A stretch of 64,000 nucleotides of DNA. It comes from Paraspadella gotoi (Eukaryota; Chaetognatha). Location: positions 20,037,657 through 20,101,656 of the forward strand of contig CM119266.1 in assembly GCA_051294375.1 (NCBI GenBank), written 5' to 3'. Below, piece by piece: positions 1 to 16,822 of this stretch (positions are counted from its first letter, which is position 1; each line of letters starts with the position of its first letter). The notes beneath the pieces were generated by a model. That model was not told the origin of the DNA. It saw nothing but the letters and a program-made list of their open reading frames with translations, and ran no database searches. Position numbers and translations under genes: made by a program.

Positions 1-1
1 A

Positions 2-187
2 GGCAGGGTAGAGAGCTCATTCCTTTACTTCTTAGATGAAACTAGTGGTAATCAGAGCGTCGCAGATATAAGTTCTCGATTGTTTACATTACTTGTAGAC
101 AAAAAGTTCAGGGATTGCCGTCCAGCCCCGATGAATCACTTTTGCAAGAGACCTCTACCGACGAGAGCCGCAAACTCTTCTCTTTAA
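2..187 (+). CDS. C-terminal fragment of an unidentified + strand gene (cut by left edge)
   Basis: An open frame runs from the window edge to a TAA at 185-187, about 61 codons. A good 3' splice site (pyrimidine run ending cttcttag) lies at 18-35, so the last exon may really begin at 36. From there it would read DETSGNQSVADISSRLFTLL and end in PTRAANSSL. I do not recognise the family; the residue mix looks like ordinary protein. A poly(A) signal AATAAA follows at 323-328. The start of the gene lies outside the window. It could be a chance open frame, but the acceptor, frame and poly(A) signal agree with each other. Confidence 0.4.
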   Translation, partial: GRVESSFLYFLDETSGNQSVADISSRLFTLLVDKKFRDCRPAPMNHFCKRPLPTRAANSSL

Positions 188-322
188 ATAGAAAACGAAT
201 CCACTTCCCAAAGCAACTTATCCAAAAGCTTCCATATTTATATTTTTTTCTTTTAATTTGTCTTAATGGTACTGAATTTTAAATGCATGATACATATAAA
301 TTTCCAATATAAATCAGACCAG

Positions 323-328
323 AATAAA
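323..328 (+). terminator. AATAAA poly(A) signal for the left-edge gene
   Basis: Canonical AATAAA about 136 nt after the TAA of the left-edge reading frame. It is a short motif in AT-rich DNA, so its support comes from position. Confidence 0.35.
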
Positions 329-1615
329 AATTTTATTCGCCAGACTAGGTAACTGTTCAAAAACGTTCTAGGCTGATTGAGATCAAAAGATGATTAAAAG
401 TATTTCAGTAAAAAATCTAACAAAATGTTAATTTATATTATCAATACAAATCATGTCAAAAGATTCATTATCATATCTATCTCATGTTCGGCTTTACACA
501 TGTAACAGGACTTCTTACCACAATATTCTATGATTCTAGGGCGATTGACATACTTATTAACAATTTACCAAAAGTCAAGATTTTAATATTGAAATTAAAA
601 AGAACATAGGCACTGGAAAAAGTCACAGTCCTGGGCTAAATGAAATTTAAAAAAAAGTGAATAACGTAAATCTTAATATCCGTCTCAAACACATCGGCTA
701 ACCAACGCTCAATAAAAGGAGTATGTATAAACATGGGGGTCGACAAAAATATGTACACTCAAGAGTGAAGACGCTTGCTTTTGAATTACCGCCGCATTTT
801 ACTTCGTTCAATTAATTACATTAATACTCAATAAATGAAAAGGGCAAAATTTCAGTTTCGCCGATAAGGTTTCTCGAATTGCAACTTTTGAAGAATACTT
901 AAAAAAAACAACTTAAACAGAAAGAAGCGAACCCCTTGAACACCCCTAACCCTAAATCATGAATAGAATACCACATAGAAAGGGAAAAAAATGAAAACAA
1001 AAAATGTAAGAAAACCCAAAGATCTAAAAAATCGCGAAAAAGTCAACAAGGGTCCTTTTAGGAAGGCTTTAAACGGTGAAGCTGATATTTAGCCATAAAA
1101 ATTTCAGGAATTCTTAAATATTTCAGCCAATACAAACGATATTAAGTCACAATCTTAACTATTAAGATGGCAACAAAATAAATAATTTATTTAAAATAAA
1201 ACAAACATTGCTATATATATAGCCACAGAGCCGTGCTTGGACAGTGAAACCGGAATAAGTCTAGACGGAATGCGTAATAAACTGTAAAACAGAAACAATA
1301 CTCAAAAATTTGAATAGCATTATGCAAGTTCAGCAGCGAAATTCAGAAAACGTCTTTATTAATATTTTGTAATTGGTGTAACTGAGACAGTTAAAGCGAC
1401 TGAGACTAAAAGCACTCTTTCGCCTAATAAAAATTAAAATTCACCCTCAACTCCTCGTATCCATTTTCTCTCAATAGAGTCATTTTCCTTTATCGAGATC
1501 TGAAGTAATTGAACGTCCCTAGGAAAGGTGTTAACTACGACACAAAACTTTTTCTACGCGAAAAAGCAAAAGATGATTAAAGAACGCTTCAGAGGATAGT
1601 GTCCGCGAATTGTCC
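329..1615. other. AT-rich convergent intergenic space and 3' end of p66
   Basis: No open frame with coding character on either strand. The upper part holds the 3'UTR of the minus-strand p66 gene. A minus-strand AATAAA (TTTATT on +) at 1355-1360 lies about 256 nt past the p66 stop. The rest is AT-rich sequence without a recognised repeat. Confidence 0.5.
1355..1360 (-). terminator. Probable p66 poly(A) signal (AATAAA on minus strand)
   Basis: TTTATT on + is AATAAA on the transcribed strand, about 256 nt after the p66 stop codon. It is the first canonical signal seen downstream. Confidence 0.35.
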
Positions 1616-6359
<4,744 letters not shown>

Positions 6360-6369
6360 GGAGTCAATC

Positions 6370-9300
6370 TGAAAATATTTCATTATTTATATTAACAATA
6401 AATTTGGTGTAGTAATAATTTTCAAGAAAACTAAGTCAGAAACCTGTTAATACGTTGGATATTTCCAAATAGTCGAAATGCAATCGAAAACACGTAATTA
6501 TAAATAAGAAGTTTCTGTTTTGATGTTCAAAAACCTAGTTAAAGGTTTCTTAAAGAATTGTTGTGTAATAACGCCCAAGGAAAGGTCCGAGTGAACCGAA
6601 ACACGAATTCGCATCCGTCATTTACGTGGCATCTTGTTTTTAGGATAATTCGTGATCGACTTCAGTGACGAATTTCTGACATGAACGATTTATTGATTAA
6701 AACGTTCACATTTATATAGCGGTGAAACTGTAAAAAGTTAACAACAAATACTAAAGTTTCGTAATTCACGCAATTAAATTAAGTCAATAAAAAGTAGAAA
6801 GATTTCCCACCGCATTAAAGATGAGGAATTCAGACTCGATTTAATCGACATGCATTAATTTTTTTACTAGTTTATATTTTTACTTTGGGCTAAAACGTCA
6901 GCGCGACGAATAAAAACAAAGGAAAGAGAGCTCCGAGTTTGAATCAAGTCATGGCCGAATTCATTCCTTTTTCTCATGAAGAATCGAACGTGGCGGCGAG
7001 AATGATGATGATCGACATGGGCTCCTTCAATTCGGTAGAGCCAAGAATATTTCACTTTTTCGTGTTTCCCCAATAATACATATTATCTTGAATAATAACT
7101 ACGTTAGTTAAATTTTACGAAGGCTATCCTTTTTTTTCTAAATACCATATGCTGGGGAAACAAGTCTTTTAACCATGAGAGATGGCGATGGTGAAATTTG
7201 ACATCGTCTATAATGCAGTCGGTTAAACGTGTAAGTCGCCCAAAATGGATGACATGAGACGGATGAAAGAAAGAGAAATGGAAGCCAAGAAACGAGGTGA
7301 CGATGGTGATCATTGATAAGGATATTAATGATAAACACGGAAGACGGATGTCGTCGAGGGGATGAGGAGCATCTTAATTATAAATGAAAATCAAGAATCA
7401 AATTTTTTAGTACTTATCGAAATCCGTAAGAAAAACGCTAATTTCATGTGACATGCTGTGACGGTGCAAGTGCCCACGATAAAACGGACGAGTTGATAAG
7501 AAAAGTGACGCCAAGGATCACGCCGCGTGGCCCGTAAAGACAAGACAACGTTCAAATACGGAAGAGGGCACAGAGCCAGGAAGCTGTATGAAACAACAAG
7601 AAAGAAGGCAACAAACAGTCAGAATTGTACAGTTGTTATCTCGCATACGAGCCAAGACAACCATCAGCAAATTAATGAAAATATGTATGTGGAAATATGG
7701 GGAAAATTTAACTAGTCTCGTTCATTTTAAATGTATAGGAACGGATCTCGTTTTGGTAAATTATATATAATTAAAAAATTTCTTCGTAAGACAATGAGCG
7801 ATCTCATGATTTCGATCGATTCGTAATGTTTTTAAAAAAATCCACTCGCTTGGAAAGTGGCTCGTATGCGAGGTACGAACTAACACATCGATAGAATAGG
7901 GGATCTGCCTCCTAAACAGCATCGGTAGACTCGGGTGATTGCATGATGGGTCACATTCAGGTAAAATTGCCCATATATAGAAGAAGTTAAAACTGGATGA
8001 AATGGGGAAACAAATATAAGTAAACATAAATGAATTAAACGTCGCCAATGATAATTAGTATGGCTTCATTATTTAAAAACGTTTCTGGAAGCTTTCACTT
8101 GATCCATAATACATGCAAAGTCCTGGAATAACCAGCTCTCAAAGAGGCTGTTAAATTTGCTGCTACAGCCGCGCCCCCGACGTCGCTGGATCCGCGGGGA
8201 CCGCAGCCGAAAGCGAGTCGCTGACGCCGCTGGGGATAGTTTAAGAACCCGGCAATGAGATTTTTGTTCGTTTTATCTCAACAGCATGACAGCATGGACG
8301 TGAGACCGACTCTCTTTTCATGGAGAAACATGGAAAGTAATGTATTCGGTATGAGTAAAAACTATTTTATATATAAACCATATACAAACATTGTATAAAA
8401 CATACATTTTAATATAAAATTGAATAGTTTTGCAAAATCTAGGAGTAAAAGAAATTCAACAAGATTGGGTTTCAATTCATGAAAATAACGAAATTTAGTA
8501 CTGGTACAACTCATCAAAACCTAACATCCGACAACAGTACCTACAAGGGAGACTAGGACTTCAAGTGAAACCTCCTTCGTCCTCAGTTTTAAGTCATGGC
8601 AGCGTTTCGGTCTGTCGCCACTTGGATAAAAAAGTAAAATTTGTTATAAAAAAAAACAAAAAAAAAACAAAACTAGATATCTTGTATTTGGGGAAATACA
8701 GAGAAAAAGAAGGAATTTAATTTAAGTGCATGTCCATTGAGAAACGGGCGAAGAGGAGGATTCGTCGAAACGAAATGGAAGAAAATTTCATTATGAAAAA
8801 AAGTGGTTGCCGTAATGAAAGAAAAGTTCAGGCGTTAAATGGATTTAGTAGAGGCACGACTATGGTACAGCCCGAGTCTGTTTTTTAATAGTTAATGTTT
8901 TCCTCTCCTACCCTTTCCTTTAACACCAATACATACAGAGTAATGACGAATAATTCCGAGTGATGTACATGATTTTGAAACGCGGTAGCAACGACCTCCT
9001 CCTCCGCCGCCGCCTTCCTGGTTTCCTGCTGCGCGGCGTCCCTGTCCCTTCTTGGCGCGTCCTTTTCTCTCTACCTCTGCGCGAGCCGACATAGCGCCAG
9101 AGTCAAAGAGGCGTGACAAGAGAAAAGTGACGACCATCGTCGAAACCAATGTAACCATTTTAAATAATACTAATAATAATGGAATTCGTAATGAATTTCC
9201 AGAGCGCGAAAAAGGCATACAACACTATAAAATAGGATGGAATCATTAACTTATCATAGATTACCATAGTATGGGTCAATAAGGCGGGCCAAAATTGAAC

Positions 9301-9950
9301 ACTTTTTATAACTTCTAATTTTCTAAAAAAATTTTTTTTCCTTCTATTATTAAATCGATTTTCAATGCAACTTTTTGAATTAGTTCATTGGGTTGTTACA
9401 CTGAACTGAACTGAACCTTTTTTAAACATTTATAATTATATATCACAAATGACAAAATTTTTTAAGAACGGATTCCTATAAAGCTTGAAAAGTTAAATGA
9501 AAGTTAATACTACAATTTTTTAAAATTTTGACAAGAAATTGGTTAAAAACATAAAAAACGTTAAAAAATCATGATCATCATTATCATTGGCTGAATTTTA
9601 TGGTTTTTTAAAATTTTTGTCAATAAAACATAAAAATTTTAAAAATTTGTATTAATAACTTTAAAAGCTCTATCACAATCTATTAAAAAAATTTAAAAAT
9701 TCAAAAAAATATTTTGAACTTTAAATAATAGTAATAAAATAATCTTTAAATGCTTCCGTGCGCTTATTAATAAGATAATTTTTTAAAATTATTTTTATTT
9801 TCATATTCTCTCACAGTCACTTTACCATTATTTATTTGAGAGAACTTCTAGTTTTCAACCTGTTCCGGCCTAATGGGTCGAGAAAGCCTATTTTTTATAT
9901 GGCCATTTTGGGTAAATTTACTATTTGACGTCCGCAACCAACCTTAGCTA
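6370..9950. other. Upstream region of p66 with two GC-rich blocks
   Basis: Mostly AT-rich with no convincing gene. Two blocks stand out by GC and CpG content: 8160-8240 and about 8985-9120. The second contains, on the minus strand, an ATG at about 9090 opening MSARAEVERKGRAKKGQGRR followed by a Gly run. Either block could be a promoter or a 5' exon of p66, since the first p66 exon I can read begins at a 3' splice site. I could not connect them by a clear donor, so no CDS is called. Confidence 0.35.
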
Positions 9951-9954
9951 CCAC

Positions 9955-10375
9955 CACAGCTTAAAATTTAGGTAAACTAATATAAAATATGTTTTTGTGG
10001 AAAAGTAAACGTCTATGCAACTGTTCAAAACAAAAATAATTAAAATTTTTTTTAATTAGAGAATTGACAAAGTTTTTGTTTGCAACGAATTTTATTTATA
10101 GTTGAACAGACATGTTTCGACTTGTTTTACAAGTCTTCATCAGCGTTTTTTTTTTTTAAATTTTGGCCAATTTTAACCGCTATGGGTGACCCCTCCGGGG
10201 ACCCATATCTCCCCTCAGGGATCAAATATTGAAATTCGCCTCAATAGTTCTATTTGTATTCACTTAGAGATTTTTCATTCCAAATTTCAATAAATTTGGT
10301 CCAGTTTTTTTTTGTTCTGGTCACAAAAAAATCTTTTAAGCACAAGTAGAGCCAAACTTCGTCAATGGGGTGGGT
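9955..10375 (-). mobile_element. Family C element copy interrupted by a hammerhead unit
   Basis: The outer parts match the family C copies at 14072-15876 and 56925-57481: 'aggtaaactaatat', 'taaacgtctatgcaactgtt', the GC-rich ggtgaccc...gggacc segment, and 'ggtccag...tctggtcacaaaaaa'. About 120 bp of family H sequence (roughly 10033-10160), with a hammerhead core, is inserted between two pieces that are contiguous in the other copies. No coding capacity. Confidence 0.6.
10109..10143 (-). ncRNA. Hammerhead ribozyme core (copy 1), Penelope-type end
   Basis: On the minus strand the sequence reads CTGATGA, A, stem II GACTTGT/ACAAGTC with an AAA loop (7 bp), then GAAA and CATGTC. All catalytic-core nucleotides of a hammerhead are present. 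Stem III is the minimal self-complementary ACAUGU. Stem I has four possible pairs (AACG with UGUU, one of them G-U). Downstream comes the family block 'attcgttgcaaac...actttg'. Hammerheads with very short stem III are known from Penelope-like elements; no reverse transcriptase is seen here. Confidence 0.7.
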
Positions 10376-11329
10376 CATAAGTTTGATTTGGAACCTTTCT
10401 AAATGAAACTTCATACATTTCTGAGAAAACTTTCAATGGAGCAAAATTTTCTAAAATGACAAGAAGCATTAGTAATTATTTTTTAAATATTTATTTATAG
10501 ATAGGAAATGTCAAAAATTTTTGTTGGAATTTTTATTTTTAAAAGCAGATTCAAATAGCTTATGAAAAGTTATCTACGCAAAATATAATTCTTTTTTCAA
10601 TATTTTGATGATAAGTGGGTTAAAATTGAGAAAAACCTTAAAAAATCATCATCATCATCATCCGATGATTTTAGCAGTTTTTACTAATTTTTAATAATAA
10701 AACATCAAAATCTTAAAAATTTGTAATTTATATTTTTGCTTAACTTTTTAAGCTCTATCAGAATCAATTAAAAAAACTTAAAATATCCAAAAAAAATTTT
10801 TGACATTATATAGCAATATAATAATATTAATTAGCAAATTAATCATGGTTCGGAACATTTTTGCAAAAAAAATATTTTAACACAATAATTAATACCAATA
10901 ATGGATTAGTTTATGCTGTTCCCATTAAAATTTGAATTTGGTCGGCTACTGCTAGCATAAGGATTGTCGCAATCGCATAAGAAAAATCTGGATTGACGAC
11001 AAATTTTGAATAATAAAAAAAAAAAATTTGAGAAAAGAAAATTAATTTATAAACAAAGAAAAATTATATTTTGCAATTGTCAATTAAAAGTTACAGTTTC
11101 TGAAAAAAAAAAGAAAAGTTTTTTTTGTCATTGTCAATTATCATTATCAATTGTCATTGTCAAAAAATAAACTAATCAGCCCCTGAGAAAAAAACAAAAA
11201 CAGACGATTTCTCAAAAACTATTGCATCCCACTAAGAGTTATAAAGTCGGGCCGGAAACCTAAAAAGGATAATTTTTTTTTTCAGCATTAAAAAAAATTT
11301 TTAATCATTTTCATTAAAAAAAAAAGAGA

Positions 11330-11790
11330 GAGAAAGAGAGAGAGAGAGCCAAATCGTTTTCGGACGAATCAGTAGCGGCAGCATTACCCAGAAAAAAAGA
11401 AAGAAATCAAAAGGCAGAAGCAGCAGGAGAAAAGAGAAAAAAAGAATAAGCCCCTGCAGAGCCAGCTGCAGACTCGTTTTTTTCCCCCATGAATCAGTGA
11501 CTAGAGAAAAGAGAGAGGGAGAGAGACAGGTAATTAAAATAGAAAAGAGAGAAAGAGAAAGAAATATAAAAATAAAAGAGAGAAAATTTGTTTGTTTTGA
11601 TAAAACGTAAACAAAATATATTTAATAACTGTCCAGACTCAATTATAAGCACATCGATGATGAGAAGCTGTATAGAAATTTTCAGCTTCATATACCCAAA
11701 TTTAATCATAAAAAAGGTGATTTATAATTTGGAACGCCGATGACAACGACGACGACGCCACTTATGAGCAAAAGCGTTACAATATCGTCG
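11330..11790 (-). repeat. Family D element copy
   Basis: Contains purine-rich (GA)n stretches, 'actcgtttttt', a 'gatgagaagctgtatagaaattttcagcttc' segment and the 'gacaacgacgacgacg' block. These recur at 19965-20155, 32280-32640 and 51850-52260. Non-coding. Confidence 0.45.
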
Positions 11791-12479
11791 CAAACGCTAA
11801 AAAATGCTACCTCATTTTATAATATGAAGCCTTCTGTATTTAATCAATATTTACTATCACTTTTTTTAACAATTGAAGCACAGTATAACATTAAAACATT
11901 TAAATATTTATCAATGCATAAGCAAAGAAATTATTTTTTTATAAAAATTTTATTTATTAAGAACGGACTCAGATTAGTCATAAAAATTTGTCTACACAAT
12001 GTATAATTTGTTTTTCAATATTTCGATGATAAGTGGGTCAATAGTTTTTGCTAATTTTAACCAAAAATTTGGAAATCTTTTGGTTATGTTTTTTTTTTCA
12101 AGTTCTACCCGAATCCGCTTTTAAAAATTATAATTAAAAAAAATAAATCATAAAATACAATAAACTTTAAATTCTATATGTTATTAACTATATATTTCAT
12201 AAAATGTTTAATTTTTTAAAATTTCATTATCCCACAGGGATGCTCTAACGTTATTTATATTACAGAACTCGTAGTTTTTACTTTGTTCCGCCTTAGTAGT
12301 TAGGGTTTAAGGGTAGTTCGGGGAGTTTTTGAAATGAAATTTGTAATAAAAAGTTTTTCTACTCTTACCAGTATTCTTTTTTTTCATTTTTGCCTAACGA
12401 GATTTCTATGCGTCGCTCATAAAAAGCGAAAAAAAATAACCGACCGCAAAATCCTGGTCGGCGAATGCAAAAATAAGTG

Positions 12480-12605
12480 AAAGTGTTTCCACGTCAGTGG
12501 CATGGATCGCCACTGAGGGTCCGAAGCCACCAACGCCTACGGGGGATAATGGTGAGATGCCCTAACAAGCTGGGCATCACAGGCAGCTCAAAAGTTGCTA
12601 TAGTA
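12480..12605 (-). repeat. Family B LTR-like fragment
   Basis: Shares 'actgagggtccgaagccacc', 'gatgccc' and the 'gttgctatagta' end with the B copies at 3425 and 53855, with an internal deletion. Confidence 0.45.
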
Positions 12606-12947
12606 TTTAAACTGTGTAGAAGACAACACTAATATCCCTCTACGCAAGAGAATAAGTATCACTATAATTTAAATTTAATAAATATATAAAATAGATTTGA
12701 ATTTAATTTTTTTTAAATTTAGTATTATTTAGTAAAACGAGTAATCTTTTAATTTCCATATTTCTCTTATTTTCGTCTTCTACATTAATAAAATCAAAAA
12801 TTTTAAAAATGAACTATAAAAATTTTAGATTTGAATTGCTTAAAGAAAAAAATTTCGTCATTAAGTATATAAGAAAAAAGTTTATTTTATATTTTATTGG
12901 ATTATAATTATGAAGCCTTAAGAAATATTTTTTTAAAAAGAATTTAT

Positions 12948-13060
12948 GGTGGACTAAAATCCATTAACCGTTCTAGCCCGGTGGTCGCCTAGCAGTTAGG
13001 ATATTCAGGGACTGCTTATATTGAACGGTTCTGTCACTAACACATTTTACTTTTGTATTT
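12948..13060 (+). repeat. Family A LTR, internally deleted copy
   Basis: Begins TATGGTGGACTAAAATCC, jumps to TTCTAGCCCGGTGGTCG, and ends with 'attgaacggttctgtcacta' and 'tgtctcttca', like the TRIM LTRs at 49655 and 50076. It is a decayed solo LTR. Confidence 0.6.
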
Positions 13061-13164
13061 GTCTCTTCACATTTTACTTTTAACATCAACTTTAATCCAA
13101 AGCTGAAATTTTTTTTTTCATAATTAATTTTTAATTTTCACTTTTTTATGGTTAATATGGTTAA

Positions 13165-13335
13165 CTGCTAGGTGGACCTTTGGGTTGGAAGTCGAATGCC
13201 GTGCCTCCTGTATGCTGATGAATGGTTGGTGAATTTTACAACCAATATAAAATCCTCCATTCATTTAATAAACTATCTTGCCCCTGACTTTGGACATGCT
13301 ATGGTGGTTTCCGACCTCAATCACTCTTACATGAT
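13165..13335 (-). repeat. Family A fragment next to a family G repeat
   Basis: 13165-13235 resembles part of the LTR ('aactgctaggtggacctttgggttgg'). 13228-13335 is the reverse complement of the G repeat seen at 34115-34237 ('cccctgactttgga', 'aataaactatcttg'). Non-coding. Confidence 0.45.
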
Positions 13336-14071
13336 TTAATTTTTATTTATTTAATTTTACTATATAATGTTTTTACTATATTAATATATATATATACTTT
13401 TTTTTTTAAATATACTGTATATTGATATTCTACTTTTTTTTCTGGGAAGAGAATGTTAATGTTGTCTTCTGGAAATAGAGGGAGCATGTATACAACACAA
13501 GGTCAAAATACTAAATTAGTCTATTGAGGACGAGCGGCCTATTTCTCCATTTGGCAGTCATATTAATTGTTTCTTTGGTCGTGGCCAAAGAGAACTGATT
13601 TAACCCACGAGCATGTCACATTGTTCCATAGCTTTTTGTTGGTTTAACATAATTCTTATGCTGCGCCTCGTATTTAGGGCCCTATTAACACTAAACGGTA
13701 AAAAACAATAAAAGGCTTCAACCATCTCGGAAAATGAATGAGTTGCCAAAATTTATACTCCTTTAATCTAAATATCAAAAATAAAAATACTTAAGGGAGT
13801 AGGCTTTTTAAACAATTGAAACATTTTTTGAAATATTATGCAACTTTATTGATAGGGAAGGCAGGAACTCTGGTAATAAATAAACTTCATTAGACTTTAA
13901 AATTCTATATTAAAATTTAAAAAATAAATGTAAAAATTTAACAAATTTGACTATATATTAGATTTAATCATATTCTTTATATAAAGTATATTCTTTTATA
14001 ATGTAATGGGGAGAGGGATGATAGTGTTATCTTCTGGAAATAGAGGGAGCATCTATACAACATCTACATAA

Positions 14072-15876
14072 GGCTTCATATTATAAAATGTGGTACCCCT
14101 TTTTTGTGACCAGAACTCGTTCCGAGAAAACTACTGGATCAAATTTATTGAAATTTGGAATGAACGATCCCTATGTGAATACTAATAAAACTATCGAGGC
14201 GAATTTCAATATTTGACTGCTGAGCCGAGATATGGGCCCCCCGGGGGGTCACCCATGGGGGCAAAAAATGGTCAAAAATTTTTTGCGAATTTGTTTATTA
14301 TTTTTGTTTTGAACAGTTTCACAGACGCTTACTCTTCCACAAAAATGTATTTATTACCTCAAAAATATTCATCTACCTTAATTTTTAGCTTCATGAACAT
14401 CAGCAGTTAAAGTCAAATTTGGAATAATTTGGGAAAATTTGATGAAAAAACTATGAACCATGCATCTTCAATAGGGCGTTGAAAAATAACGAAATATAAC
14501 AAATCAAGTAAGGTACATAGCTATTTTAATGTAATAAAGTCTGTAGAATTCGATGATGATAACCATTTTTTTGTATAGTCTCATCTTCTTTGTCGGAAAT
14601 GGCGATTTTTGCAGCAAATAACGTGCTATTAAAATGTAGCAAACATTGTAGAGTATAAGAAACTCAAATTATTAAGATTTTATAAAAGCCATATTTAACT
14701 TACATAATATGAAAATAAAGACCCATATAAATATTTTGGTAAGTTTGTTTACAAATTTTATATTTTATTAATAGTTTGTTAACTATATTTATTAATAAAT
14801 AATAATTAAAAATAAGCTAAAGTGAAAAATTTAAAATTTTAAAATTTTAAAATCGGATTTGAATTCCTAACAAAAAGTTGATATAAGAAAGTATAATCCA
14901 TTTTAAAAAATTCTTTCATTAAGTAGGTTAAAAATATTAAAAACTATTATTTTTGTTTAATTTTTTAATTTTTGACTTTAGAGAAAAACAAAGTTTTTAA
15001 TTGTGGTACAACGAATTTAATTGGAGATACGGACATGTTTCGGCTCACATTTCGAGCCTTCATCAGCAATAAAATTATAGTTTTTATGAATTTTTACCAA
15101 CTTAATGACATAATTTAGATATAAAAATTATATTTTCTTATATCAACTTTTTGCAAAGAATCCATGAAAAAAATTTTGAAATTATTATTTTTTAACTTTA
15201 GCCCAATTTTTACTTATAATTATTAATAAATATAGTTAACTAACTTTTTATAAAACATAAAATTTAGAAATAAACTTACCAAAATATTTTTATAAGTCTT
15301 TATTTTTATATTTCAAAAGCTCATATAAATTTTATAAAATTTTAATAATTTGATTTATCATAACTTATCATGGTTTTGCTATTTTATAACAACTTTATAT
15401 ACATTAAAAACCCTCATTTCCGACAAGAAAGATAAAATTGGTCATCACCATCGAATTCTACAGACTACATTACACTAAAATAGCTATGTACCTCACTTGA
15501 TTTGTTATATTTTGTTATTTTTCAACGCTCTAATCTTCAACCATGCTTAATTATTGCAAATTTATCAATTTTAGTTCTAAAAAGTTTTTTTCATATGTTT
15601 AAAACGTCAATGCACCTGATGCTACTAAACAATTTTGAAAAATGAAAACAAAAATTTTTAGCATTTTTTGGCCCCCCAGGGGTCCACCCCCAGGGCCCTG
15701 TATCTCTTGTCAGGGGTTGAATATCAAAATTCACCTCGATAGTTCCATTTATATAGTCATTATCACTCTAAATGTAAAATTTCATTAAATTCGATCGGGT
15801 AGTTTGGTGGGAACAGATTCTGGTCACAAAAAAGGGGTACCACATTTTATAATATGAAGCCTTCTGTATACAACAC
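14072..15876. mobile_element. Family C fold-back element, a 1.8-kb imperfect palindrome
   Basis: Left end AAGGCTTCATATTATAAAATG followed by TGGTACCCC...TTTGTGACCAG is mirrored at the right end. Further in, 'gacaaagaagatga' and 'aaatagctatgtacctt'-type blocks at 14500-14600 face their complements at 15420-15500. 'cttaccaaaatatt...ataagtctttattt' at 15275-15310 faces 14715-14745. The arms are roughly 800-900 bp each and diverged, with a hammerhead unit near the centre (14980-15090). No transposase frame is seen, so it is non-autonomous. Confidence 0.65.
15032..15066 (-). ncRNA. Hammerhead ribozyme core (copy 2), in the centre of the fold-back
   Basis: Minus strand: CTGATGA, A, stem II GGCTC/GAGCC with a GAAATGT loop, GAAA, CATGTC. 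The flanking block 'attcgttgtacc...aactttgtttttctct' is the common family H tail. Stem II differs from copy 1 at two base pairs, both compensated. Confidence 0.7.
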
Positions 15877-16034
15877 AAAGTTAATAGTTAATAGTTACTT
15901 TCTGCGCTAGTTTTCTAATTATATATTAGACATCATTCTTATTAAGAAGTCATTTATTGAAAATCTCAAAATATCTAAAAGCCTGAAGAGAAAGGGGTGG
16001 AGAGGATAATTTGTTACAGAATTAAGTATATTAG

Positions 16035-16071
16035 GACATGTTTCGACTTTATTGGTTCGAGTCTTCATCAG
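16035..16071 (-). ncRNA. Hammerhead ribozyme core (copy 3)
   Basis: Minus strand: CTGATGA, A, stem II GACT/AGTC (4 bp) with an 11-nt loop, GAAA, CATGTC. It is paired tail to tail with a broken copy on the + strand at 16124-16144. Confidence 0.55.
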
Positions 16072-16123
16072 CTCTTTCTCTCTAACTCAATGTGTAGAGC
16101 ATTTTTGCTAATGTTTATCAAAG

Positions 16124-16144
16124 CTGATAGGGTCGAAACATGTC
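16124..16144 (+). pseudogene. Broken hammerhead (stem II deleted)
   Basis: Reads CTGATAG-GGTC-GAAACATGTC on +. The 3' half is intact, followed by the family block 'aaaattgttgta', but stem II is missing its 5' strand. It cannot form a hammerhead. Confidence 0.5.
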
Positions 16145-16306
16145 CTAATAATAATAAAATTGTTGTATTGGCAAAAATATTAAACCCTTCCCAATATCCA
16201 CTCAGCAACGAAAAGAGAAAATAATAGAATTAAGTATGTAATTATTAATTATTTAATAATAAGTAATAATAATAAGTAATAATTAATTATGTAATTATCT
16301 TGTAAG

Positions 16307-16390
16307 AGTGACGGATGCCTTAAATCACTGTAGCCTGTCCAAGTCAAGGGCAAGAAAGCTTATTTATTATTATTTTCCTAAATCGAATAA
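16307..16390 (+). repeat. Family G repeat fragment
   Basis: 'cctgtccaagtcaagggcaagaaagcttatttatta' matches copies at 33868, 34115 and 38362. Non-coding. Confidence 0.45.
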
Positions 16391-16822
16391 GCTATTATTT
16401 AATAAAATAACTAAACTCAGAGGTGTGGGGAGCAAATCAAACAAAGCATTTAAAGTAAAATCTGGACATCTCAATTTTATTAACTTTTTTGAAAAAATAT
16501 TTTTTTAAATATATTATCATAGAATTATGGAAACAGAACTTGTTCCGCCCTATCCACTATCATATGTATCTTCAGGACTTCACAGAAAATTGGTGTATGC
16601 TCGAGTTCCGAATCTAACCGGTACAAAAGAAACTTACTTTTGAATGTTCAATTGTTCCTCGAAATAAGCTAGCTGCGTATGCGTACCTTCTAACGGAATC
16701 GACTAGAACACTAAATAATTACAAAATAATAATAGATTTAACCATTAAATATTTAATAACAAATGTGAGAAAAAGAAATCATTAGGAAACAAAGGCAATA
16801 ACTTTGCTTCATAATTTTTTAG

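Noticed and set aside
16630-16694. Possible minus exon (acceptor gtgttctag, donor AAAA/GTAAGT)
   Set aside because: Lies beyond the in-phase stop of the MIF4G-like/RRM gene and has no clear frame; not needed by either neighbour.
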